Assembly (NCBI RefSeq): GCF_036370855.1
Contig: NC_088105.1
Location: 8,189,619 to 8,253,618, forward strand
Origin: Dromaius novaehollandiae
Lineage: Eukaryota > Chordata > Aves > Casuariiformes > Dromaiidae
Direction of reading: 5' to 3'
DNA length: 64,000 bases
Positions 49,601 through 61,600 of the stretch are shown here, in pieces (the first letter of the stretch is position 1; each line of letters opens with the position of its first letter). The translations under genes and the position numbers were made by a program. Under the pieces are notes generated by a model that was not told the DNA's origin, made no database searches, and worked only from the letters and a program-made list of their open reading frames with translations.

Positions 49601-52600
49601 TGACAACAATACTTCCTGCGTTTTGGCAATAGCGCTAGGATTTGTCAGTGTGTCTCTGATCTGTTCATCTGCTACATGCTCCTGTCACAGCCTTTTCCAT
49701 CCTACACAGTGAGTCCTTTCACAAAGGAGAAATGCAGAGTCATATTTCTGAGAGCAAATAGGCTAGGGGATTTATTTATAGTGTAGGCTCTGCCAGGCTC
49801 ACTTCTTAACCGCTACACCACAAGTTATTCGCACAGGCTTTGGAAAGGTGAGGAGTAAGCAGGCACCAGTGCACGCATTGCCAGCAGACAGAGGAACCGA
49901 GGGCAGGTCCTGATCTGTTGAAGGGCAAGTTGTGCAAAGGGCCAAGTGTTTTCCTGCCAGATGCTGAGCAGCTGCCGCTTTGTCTCAGTGTCTTTCATGA
50001 GCAGGTCATTCCATAGGATGTTACAATAGAAATATAATGCTTTGCTCTGGGTTCATCAGCCCACATGCCTCAGGAGTTTTAAGAAGAATCCCAGTTTTCT
50101 AGGACTTGGCAGGATCCTTTTTATGATTGCTGGTGTACCCAGGCACTTCTTAGCTTGGACTGGTGACTGAGTCCAGACTTTCTTCCTGCCTTTAACATCC
50201 CCTTTCCAAGCCTTTGTGGACAGAGCCAATCTGTTGCTTCTGCTGGAATGGATATGCATCTCTGGGGCATGTGTATGTCTCAGCTTTTTCTAACTTTGTG
50301 CAGCTGTTAGTCGAGGAAGCCTTCCCTGGAGGTAGGGACTAGGGTTGCAGGACAGCATGAGCTCCTCCGTGTAGTGTAAGTTTAGTGCAGAGCACTGTAA
50401 TACGACTACTATCCAAAAGTCTACAGATGTGATATTCTGCCAGCTATTGCGCAAGTGAGTAGCTGAACCCTTAAACTCACTCAGACCTACTGAACTGGAA
50501 GATTTCTCCTGGCATTTGTGCCATGTTTTTCAGAAATCGCTGCACATGCACAGAATGGTTTACTGTTGAGGTCTCCGTGCACCTGAGTATGCAGGCAGGT
50601 AGCAGCCTGTTGGAGAGTAGGTCTGGAGGGCTCCCTGCTGTTTTCCTGTTGATAGTCCTCTTCAGCCTGCAGCAACAGCAAAGGATTTCCTCAGCCTGTC
50701 AGAAGGGTGAAGGGTCTTGCTGGAGATCTGCTTTGACTCCAGAGCTAACTTCAAATAGATAATTCAGGTGACGGTTGCAAGGGATTTTGTTGCAAGACAG
50801 CTAACACAAATTGCTTTGCCATAAAACAGGCCTTGTTTGTTTTTAAACCAGCTGGAGGTGACCAGGGTGGCAGGTGAGCTATGTCCCTTCAGTTCAGGAA
50901 CATCAGGGACTTTCATCATGGTGTTTGCCTAACAACTGTTGGTTTGTTTCATTCATTTTTGCTTGTACATGTTCCTTGCCCTCCCAGCTGACTGCAGTTT
51001 TGTTTTGAAAGAAGCCTGCACATAGCTCGCATCTGCAGGGCGCTGAGGATCCGTTACAGCAGCACAACTCACCTTTGTCCAACATGCAAGTCCTGATTCA
51101 ATGGCTAGTGGAAGTCCCGGTGGTTTGATTGCATTGTGACTATACCTGTGCTCTCAGCAGGAGAAGGTCTGATTTGAAAACAACCATAGGCCAGGGTCTT
51201 TGTGTAGGAGTGACTTGTCTTTATTACTGATGCTCCATGTGCATAGCTACTTCAAGGGAAAGCTTACAGTTTGAAAAGACAGATTAAAAATCATAAATTG
51301 CTGAACAGAATGAATGAGATCTAGCTTTCCTCAAATACCAGGAGGCTGGTGAGCTGTGGTCTGAAGCTCAATGAAGATGAAAGAAATCTCCCATGAATTT
51401 GTGAGCTTTGCACCAGGCTCCGTATAGAGTTTGGAAGTTCAGGGGGACTCCTGCTGATGTGAAAACATTAAATGCCGTTACTTTTCAGTGATTATTAACT
51501 TTGAGCGTCTCTTGCCCTTCTAAACATGTTTTATTTTCCCTTTCCAGAGGCAAAATCTTTCTCAATAGCTAAGCTTCCTTTGCCTCTTTTCCTGTAGGAA
51601 GAACAGTTTATAGCCCACTCTTATCCTACTTCTTACAATTCTTTCCTACTTTGAAGCAGGTTTCTCCTCCAAGTGCTAAATTTGGGGCTGTCTCTCAGAG
51701 AACGCTGTTACTGTCTGCCTTGTTCTGGTTTGAAATGGTAATCACTTTGTTCTGTGTTGCTGTAAGGCTATGGGAAGTGTAAAACTGGGCTGAAAACCTG
51801 TGGGAAGAATGTCTTTATTGTTACGTATCAACAAAGTTTCCCTGTGAAAGCATCAATTACTGTCTAAACCCCACTCTAGTGTTATCAAGTATCCTGCCAG
51901 TTTCCAGGTCACAGGTCAGATCCTCAACTGGTAAAAGCTAAATTTGCCCCTGCTCCAGAACTGGCCTGGTGTGTTTTAAAACAAATAACTTTCTTACTGT
52001 TTTTCTAACTCCTTCCAATTAGTAAATCAGACTTATAATATTCTGTTTCAGTTTCCTGTTTTCTTGCATCGTTTCTATCAGCCTATGATTTAGCAAATGG
52101 CTAAAAGTCACTTTTATAGCCATTTAGTTCTACAGTATTTGCATTACACGAAAAAGTACTTCTATGTGTGTTAAAGTGACTTTAATTGATGAAGTCTTGT
52201 AGGGTATGATTAGAATTAAAATGCTGTCATAATGGAAAGAAAGCCATATTTCTTAGCTTCAAAGTTAAGAGATCCTAAGAATGTCATGTCTGAAAGGGTA
52301 CATTCTTAAAAACTCGGCGATGGAAGAGCTGAATGTATCTGTCTCAACCATATAACTTAGTTATGTTCAGCTAATACCATTCTCTTCAGACTGGCGTAAT
52401 CCTGAAATAGATATTCAGTTATTCTTTGCCTATCTCAAAGAAGAAATGCCAGTTGATCAGGATTAGTACAACATGGACAAAGGCTTTATCCTGGTGTGAG
52501 GAACAAGAAAAGGTTCTGCTCTGCAGTAATAACAACAAGCTTTTGGCCCTTGGAAGGGAGGTGAGGTTCAGGGAAAGCAGGAAGCCAAAGGAAGATGGAG

Positions 52601-55600
52601 AGGGGTATTTGGTTGTGTGTTTGGTTTTTTTCCTGTCATGTTGTAAAGCCTGCCTTTATAGTCTGAACACTTAAATATTGCATATATAGAATTTTAAAGA
52701 GTAATGTATACCTCCAGAAGAAGGCTCTCATGCGGGGCTGGGGAGGTGGACGTTGTGTTTGCTGGTATTGTAGGGCAAGTTTACAGCTTTGGAGAAAAGA
52801 AATGAAATGAAAAAGAAATCACTGAGCAGGATAACTTGGACCTACCTTTCCCTCAAATACTAGTTGCGTAGTGATCCATAGTCTGAGGCTTACTGGAGTG
52901 AAGGCAGTCTGTGGAAACCTTGCACTCCTTCCTCATCAAGCTTGGTACATAAAGACCGAAAGCTTTTTCAGATGTTTCTGTTTTGGAGGACCCTTGGTAA
53001 TGTGGTATGGGAAGTTTCTGTTGAAAATCGGTGATACGGGACATCTAAATACAGGCATATTCTGCCCTTTCAAACCTATCCGTCTTCTGTTACTAGAGCC
53101 AGAAATCATTCTACATATTCATATTCCTTCTCAGTGGCTTGCACGCTTTAATCTGAACAGCTGCATTAGCTGGTGTCTCAATTAGTATTGGTGGGAACAG
53201 GCTTTCCTTTCAGCTAACCCTTCAGAAATTAGGGAACTGTTGCAATTAATTCCTCGGATGAGCAAATTGATTTGGGAGGCCAGCAAAAGCCCCGATCATG
53301 TGCGTATGAGATTTGCTGCACTTTGGGAATTGTTCCAGTGAAGCCAAGTGTGCTTGGAAGTATTTGTAAGGCCAGATGCTGATGTTTTTCCCTGTTTGTT
53401 TTAAAGATCTGTTGGGGGGGGGGAGGGAGGAGCAACATAAAGGGGCCATGGGCAGAACTAGAGCAAGAAGCAGGGAGCTGGGATTGAAGTGGCATGAGCC
53501 TCCTGCATGCGAATTCGTCTTACCTGTAAGAAGTCAGAGAAGCCATGAAATGCTGGTTTCTGACTATCGGTGTGAGGCTGCCATAGGCAGCCCTAGTCTG
53601 ATGGCTTTTCTGGTGAGATGCTGATGCCCTTGTGTTTGCTAGAGGCTGTTGTCTGCACCCACTGGGCTTAAGCATGTATCTGTCATGGCACTGTAGTATT
53701 AGAGACAGCCTGAGGCTCCTGAGGAGTGAGGCACTGCGAGTATATCCAACAGTGCCTTTACTGTGAAAGGGAAGCTGCCCTAGGAGGTCGGTCTCTAGGT
53801 ACTCAATCTCTTCTTTCTATACATGCTAAACCAGCCATAGAGCTGTGTTCTGCTTCCTCACTGTTGCATTACTCTTTGGGTTGAGAGATTCCTTGTGACA
53901 GTGTGAAAAGAGCAAGGGTCCTGCTGCCTTTTTGTATGTATGCATTTATATGTCTGTGAGTCGTTCTCTCTCTTGTGCTTGGAAGACCATTGAAGGTTCT
54001 TAAATTGCTGCTGTCGCCAGCAAAACCCATTAGCCACAAGCTGCTGAAGGGTGCAGAGAATGAGCTAGAGAAGAGACATACTTGTTGCATTCCTGTACTG
54101 TGAGGTCCTGTTCTTGTACAGCTGCCCAGCCTGGAGAGGGTCACTCTTGTTACTCGCTCCACACTCCCACACAATTCCCTGCCACTGATCTGAGCTCAGA
54201 CTGCCTCTCCCCTGGGGAGTGACACCTTAGGGACTTGATCAAAATAAAAAGCAAGCTACTCCCAAGTGTGCCCTTAATTAAGGAAAACCCTGGAACAACT
54301 GGCAAGTCCTTGTGAAGCCAAAAGGTCGTAAACACACACATATTTTAGCAACTTGCTTAAATGCTTAAACAGTTTTCTGAATTTGGACCTGGATGTTGAG
54401 GCCTTACTAATGAAGTCTGTGAACATGATTGAGCTAAAATAACTGGTAGCAGGAAAAGCTTATCTGTTCATAGCCCCTGAGCTGCAAGTGCTAGCTTGGT
54501 TGAGTCCCACAACGTGTTATCCTCTGATCCCATTGCTATCCATGGGACTTGGGGTGCCCGATGTCGCAGGTTAATGGATACAAGCTAGGGCTGGCAGTGC
54601 AGGGAGCAGCGCCAGTTTCGACAAAGCAACAGAGTGTTTCTAGTAAGAAGACATTTATTAGCTGGGTCTCCTCAGTGCTGGGTGGACAAGAGTTGCATGT
54701 GCCTGTTAGTGGAGCGGTGCTTGAAAGGTGCGGTGCATCCCGTTTGGTTTGCTGCGTTGTTGGGAAGGTCCTGAACAGAAGAATGTAGAACAGTCAGTAA
54801 CAACTCCATTTACTCCTTTGTGGTAAGGAAGGATGTCTTCACAGTCAAATGAAACATCAGAGTTTGGGAAATCGGAGTATACTGCCTTAGCTGGATAGAT
54901 GTTGAACGCTGCTTTCCCTTCACCTGAAGCCATACGAGAGGCAGTGGAGGTCAGTTGCTTTGGGGTAGTGTGCTGTGCTCCTTGGTGGAAGGCGATACAG
55001 CTGCACCTACCAAAAGCTTTGTCTCAGGCTGTTGTAATAGTGCAGCTGCTTCCTGTTAGTTCTCCGCTCTCTCGGAAAACTCCCTCTCACGGGGTCTCAG
55101 AAGCGTTTTGCTTCAGTCTTGTTTTGGTTCCCCCACCCCTTTAGGACCCACACCTTCTCTTCCAGTCTCCTTCTGCTGCACTGTTTCCTAGTCAAGCTAA
55201 TTCATTTCTGGTTCACAGTGGAAACTGCCAGTTTGGTGGGGTTTATATTTTCCAGTTGGTTTTCTAAGTCTGGCAGCATCCAAACAAAAAGGCAGGAAGA
55301 AATGACTCGTCTGTTACTTTATTTACCACTTGTTTGGGGAAATCTAACCCCAAATTTGTATTTAACTTATATTAGGACTCCACTGCTGGATTTTATTTTT
55401 TCAGTTATTTTTGGCAAGTCTGAACTCACACCAGAAATAAATACAATCGTCAATCAGGATAGCCTGTTTTGGCACTGAGCTTAATTCCCTACTCAGACTT
55501 GGGAGCCCTTTCTGAGCTGCCCAAAGCGACTGAAAGCCGAAGTGGCTTCTGGTGCGGGATCCAAACAATTTTGCAGGCCTTTAACAAGTTTTATAAAGCT

Positions 55601-58600
55601 GGAAGTACCTTGCTGTCTTCCCTACGTCTGCTCTCTCTTTAGTTTAACCTCAGCTGTTAGAATTCATATACCACAGACCAACAAACGATTATCTTGTAGA
55701 CGACTAAAGCAAACCATATTCTCCTTTCTGCCTTCTTGCCAGCTATGCTCTTCAGAGTGTTGGACACTTTATTCTAGCTCCTCAGAAGGATCAGGCCGGT
55801 TGGTTTGTATAATTCCTGAGTCCAGCCTTGTGTAACCTAATGGTCTTAAGTGGACTTTAGCTGTGTAGACCTCAGGGTTCTGCTACATCTGAAGTCCATG
55901 GCTGTTTTTGATGCAGTGGGCTTTGGAGTGGGTATGTCACCAACGCTGTGTTGTTCTTGCATGTAATTACTGCTATGGTAAGCAATGTTGGACTGTGTAG
56001 CAACTTGTTAGGAATGACCAGCACCGAATGAAGTAGCATAACCTTTCTAGTGCTCCAGGGTTTGAAATCCCTGTTGTCTCCCCAGAGCAGCAGGGGAGCT
56101 CCCTGTGCAGTGCACCACTCTTTGCTAGCTCGGGCTAGAAGGTTGTCACAGACATGCTGAGCTCTCCTTTAAGGGCTGAGCTCTCTCCAAGCCTCGTGGG
56201 GCCAGCTTCAGCTATAGTCCCTTTATGAGAGTAGGGGGTGCAGCTCTGCTGGCTTCAAGACTGAGCCTTTTGGTGAAAGCACTTTTCTGTCTCCATGGCT
56301 TCCCCAGAGTCCAGACTAGCCAGATTCCTAATGAAGGCTTATGCTTGTAGACGTAATTCCGTTACTCCTAACTGTTGGATTCAGCATTTATTAGTAGGCT
56401 GTAAGGTGGCAGGTTAAGTGGCCATGCCAAAGTTGAGTCCGAACCAATAAGAGGACAAGCCTGATTTGCCACGTTTCCCGTGAGTCTATGTAGTCTCTGA
56501 GCAATAAAACTGAGGAGGAAGGGGGACCACAGGTGAACAGCTCCTCATTCTGTCTTACTATCTCAGGTGTGTGGGGATATGGAGGGATTCCAGGTCCAAG
56601 CTGAATGACTTGGGCATCTCTGCTAGCACAAGTTGGGGAATACAATATACAAAAATATACTTTAGATAGATGGATATGCAATTGTCTGCAGTTAACAGAA
56701 AGAAACCTCCATCACTGTTTTGAGAGGTAAACTTCCACTGAATGCTTTATCACTGGCTCTGCTCTGTGGAAGATGGCCGAGGTGAGCTACTGGTATTTTG
56801 TCACCAGTTTCTATGTTACAGTTGGTAGAGGTGACCTGCTAACAGGCTTTCCACTGACTTTGGGTGAGGCCCTGCGGGTTTAGGGTGTGCAGCCAACCTA
56901 TGACTCTTGATTCAGTAGAACTCTGTGTTGGGCTAAATTCTGTAGCAGGCCCTGTAAACTGAGTTACTGGCTGCAAGAGGAAAGGAACCAAGAGAGATGC
57001 CTGAAACAGCTATCTCTGGGTTTTCCTGGGACTCATTTACATGTCCCACTCGGTCCTGTTTCACACAGAAGCAGCAGGGGCCCTGGAAAGCAATGGCCAC
57101 CCCCTTCACGTGGGTCGTTCTCAGGGCAGCCCCAGCCATCAGTTCCCTGACTGTCGTCATCCAAGGTGTGTGCTTGGCGTAGGGTGAGGAGAATGGGCCA
57201 CCTTATCGTAGGCGTCTTAAGCGTGGCTCCCATTAGAGTAAAGGATTTGGGATCCATTGACTTAAATGATGGAGATCCAGTCTCCATGTAAGTCCTTCTG
57301 CTCTATTTCTTTGCACAGGTGGAGAAAATAAAACCAATACCCTCCTCGAGTCTTATTTTTCAAAGCACTGCTACAAAGAAAAAGGATACTCCTCATAGTT
57401 TCAGTTTTTGAAGACCAGCTACCCTCAGTTCTGACTCTGCTTTGTAGCATACGGTTTTTGAACATGAAGTACTTACCCTGTCAGAAGCCCTTTCTCCCTA
57501 CCTATCTGCCAAAGTGAAGAGCTGGTAAATGTTAAGCTTCGTAGGAAAATTACTGCAGGCCCCTGGCTGTAGAATTTCCCACAGCATATTATAACGTGAG
57601 GCGTACTCTGACAAGCCAGAGGCACACAGTGTTCTTTTTGTCCTGCAGTACTTTTCCTGTAGAGACGGTGAAGATGAATATTCTTCTCCTCTGACCCAGT
57701 GCCTGAGGTAAATAAACTGTAAATAGCTTGGGAGGGCAGGCTGGGATGTGAAGAAGTAAAAGGTGGTGTGTGGTGGGTTTTGGGGTTTTTTGTTGTTGTT
57801 GTTATTGCGGCTTGTGTTTGTTTGCTTTTTGGAGGGGGGAGATGATGATCATCAAAGCCGAAATTAGCTCCCTCTTACAAATATAGAGTTTGAGGAGACA
57901 TTATTAGGCTAAAAATATGAGCAGTCTGTAAAAGAAGCAGTTTTCCTAGTCTGTTGCTACTCACAAGTTAGTTAATTAAAATGGTAGGCACTTAGTGTGG
58001 TGCTTACTTTTCCACCGTTCATGGTAGTTGAGTTTTTTTGGGAAGGGGTACTTTGCTGAGCCTGGACAATGAGGGCTTGTGTCCATGGTAAGACTACTGG
58101 TAAAAGCCAAGGTAAATATTGAAGTGGTTATAGGTATGCCGACATAAGCCCCTATATGAACATCCTTACTCAATTTTTTTAAAATTTAACTTCTGTTTAT
58201 TGGAAATGGGCTTAAATCTGAGCAGAAAAAGCTGTCATGTTATTGGAATAGATGTGTCCATTTGGAGGCCTGCTTCAGTTTAATCAGTTAAACTTTCTTT
58301 CCCCGAACAAGCCTGAAAAGAGTGTCAGGAGTTTAATTCTTTTCCTTGCTATGTCACACAGGCTTTGGGATGTAAATCCTGCAGGAGACCTTGTTTCTTT
58401 AATCAAATTCTAGACATTGTTAATCAGCTCTTGAACATGAAGTCACCTCTTTTTTTAATGCAAAGATCATCAGTGTAACCTGCCCCTTTTGAAAGAAACT
58501 CATTGTTTCAATCTTCTACCCCAATTAATAGTTGCGGGCAGAGTGTTGGCTTTGAATGGGAAGAGTTATCCACAGAGAATCTCTTGAAATTCAGCAAGGA

Positions 58601-61600
58601 CGGATGTGCAGTCCTGCACGTGGGGAGGAAGAACCCTTCGTAATGGTACAGGGTGGGGAGCAGCTCTGCCAAAAAGGCCTCGGGGGTCCTGGAGGCCCTG
58701 GTGGACAGCAAGCTGAACTCAAGCCAGCAGTGTTTCCCAGTTATGATTGCACCAAATAGTTTGAAAACACTGGAGTCTGACCCAAAGGCTGGAGACATCC
58801 ATAAGGGAAGAGGAAAATATAGTAGGGTTGTTTTTTCCCAGTTTGTTCTGTGATCAGCTCTTCTTATCCTGAATCTTGTTGTATTTCGTGTTTGATTTCA
58901 CTCTCTGACTTTGGACTCAATTAGTTATGTGATGGTGTCGTTTGCAATTTTGATGGCTAGAAACTAATCAATTTACTATGTCAGATATCCAAGGGGAGGA
59001 CAGAAACACTTTTAAAATATGAACTTGCAGTTTCATGAAGGCACTGTTACTCTTTGGGGTGTAGGTGTGGGATGTAGCCTGCAGCAGCTTCCCTGGCTGC
59101 CAGGTAAAGGGGGCAGCTTGTGCTGGGAAGTGTAGGTCTGTCTGACCCGCTGTGTTCCCGGTGAGCTAAGTGGAGCCAGGTTAAGGTAGCCCACTATTCT
59201 CACCCTACCAAGCACATGCAGTGGAGCAGTAAGGATCAGAAGACAGAGCAAAGACTCCGCTTTGGGTGAGTAAGCGAGGAGGGGTGACAACACCTCTTAC
59301 GTGGTATGTTCTCACCATCAAACTTGCTTGCACGACTCCCAGAGAGGTGTTGGCCTGTGCTGCCCCTCTCCACTAGCACTGTCATAGGAGTAGTTCAGGC
59401 AGACTGAAGCAGCTTTTTTACAAGTATCTGACATGCAGCTTTATCACCCCTGCTGTGTAGAGGTCTTTTCCAAGAGAATTCAGGACACTTCCAGCACAGT
59501 TTTTCATGTGATACTTTCTAACCCTGTTTATAACTTGCTAGCAGTCTCATCCTGTGGCCCTGCATCACTGTACCAGGCACAGTACATGCGACGGCTGTTC
59601 TGTCTGTGTGGCTCAAACCTTCCTGATTGAAGTCATCGCCCCGAGAAAGGACAGCTAGTTTTCCAGGCCTGGAGAGGGGTGTACCACTGGCAGCAGACTG
59701 GTGGTTTGAGTTGCAGCAGGGATGGCCATGCTGTCTTGAAACTGAATTAAAAATCAGCAGGGTCCAGCTGGTCCAACTGTCTGAGTAAGTGCTGAAGTTT
59801 TAACTGTGATACTCGGCCTCTTCAAGTCCTACAGATTGTCCATGAGGGAAAAACATGGTTTATAACAGAATATCCTGTTGTGCCTCTCATGGCTCGAAGG
59901 GCTGTTGCTGCCAGTAGGAACTCAACTCATATTTTCATTTGCCTGTTTTCCTTAGCAGTGGTAGTCACTTAAAATGACAGTACTAGCCTGTTTTTCCATA
60001 CAGTGGTATTACAAGCACCATAGTTGCTACTTTTTTCTGGGGGAATAAGTGGACTGCAATGGTTCGGATATTGCAATAGGAGCAAGTGTGTGGGGTTTTT
60101 TTGGGTATAGTTTAAAGTGAATTGCTCTGAAACTAATAGTGATAATTGCTTTTGAGAATGGCTTGATTGTTGAAACTTAACTGGCTTTTTTTTTTTTTTC
60201 CAAATCGCTAGTCATGGGGCAAGTTTCATCCAAGGCATGACAAACTTTATTGCCTTTGGGAATGCTGGGCTTGGAAACACTGCTGAGCGAGTAGTCCTGG
60301 AGACGCAGCCCTTCATTTGTGCCAGAGCTTTGTCTCATCAATGTCTTTGTAAAGTTCCACTGGGCTGTGAATTTACCTACTACATGACAACACCACTGCA
60401 GCTTGGGCAGCAAAATGCTGTTTTTCTTCTAGCAGCTTCCTCAGGGGTAGATCTGGAGATTTCTCCAGGTTCCCATTCGTGTGTCTCGCTTCTGTCTGGA
60501 GGCTGTTAGCTGTCAGGGTCCTCTGGGATGAGGCTTTTTGAGGGAGCACCATTCTGTGAGGAACGGGACGTTGAACCCCTGCTGTGTTTAGTATGAACTG
60601 CTCCTCGTGAGGATTAAATGCATTGGGAAAGGCTATCCCTAGGCAGCCCCTAAGGCAGGGCAAGATCAATTAGTAGCCACCTTGGTTAGAGCTTTTAGAG
60701 TGCTGCGCCCCTCTCTTGGGACGCTGGTGGGCTTGTGCAGCAAAATGTCATGGGCCTGGGTCGTCTGGCCCCACAAGAAGCAGAGGCTACAGCATGCTTC
60801 AGTCGCCTTGCCTTGCCTGGGGACATAATGAAGGGCTAGCTATTGAGGGGAGCTAGCTTTTGAGGGCAGACCTGCAGTCACCCACTCTCCTTCAGCCTTA
60901 AGGTTTCTTCCTGCTAGTCAATGTTCTGGGCTTGGTGAAGCAACTCTTAGAGTCGCTGGGAAACAGCTCTGTCTTGTAAATCACTTTCTCTGAGGCTGCA
61001 CGATCCGAGATTTTTGCTTTCTTTGTCAATGAAATTACCTTTCAATTGCAAACTCGGGGTTCTCTTGCTCTTCTTCCCTGCAAATAGCTCCCTTGCTAAT
61101 ACAACTCGGGTGCATGTGTGTGTGCACACACGTGTGCGCAAAGCTGAGTGGAGAAAAATCTGCTGGCTGAGATAAGGGAGGAGCTAGCATAACACTGGGG
61201 CTAACTCGACAACAGAGCTGAAGCTTCCCCTCTCCCTCCCCAGACTGTAGCAAACCCCTCCACATCTCCCCGTTGGTCTCCTGTGAAGTAGGAGCATCGG
61301 GATGGGATTTGCCAAGGGAAATGGGCATGTGCCTGTCCTGGCTCTGTGGGAGTTGTGTGCTTGCTTTGGAGGCTGCAGTATTCTCAAGACTAGCCTGGCC
61401 CAGGGAAGCGGTGTGGTGAGATGGACACCCATGGTGGATACTGTCGTCTGTGCTTGCTTTGTGTGATGCCTAATTGCAGTGCGGTCTCCCTGTATAACAA
61501 GAGCATGTTGTATAAGGAGAGCATGGAGCTCCACAGGTGACCAGAAACACAGAGCCACTTTCACAATTCTGTGATATTTTAAGATCTTTAGGGTTGTCAC

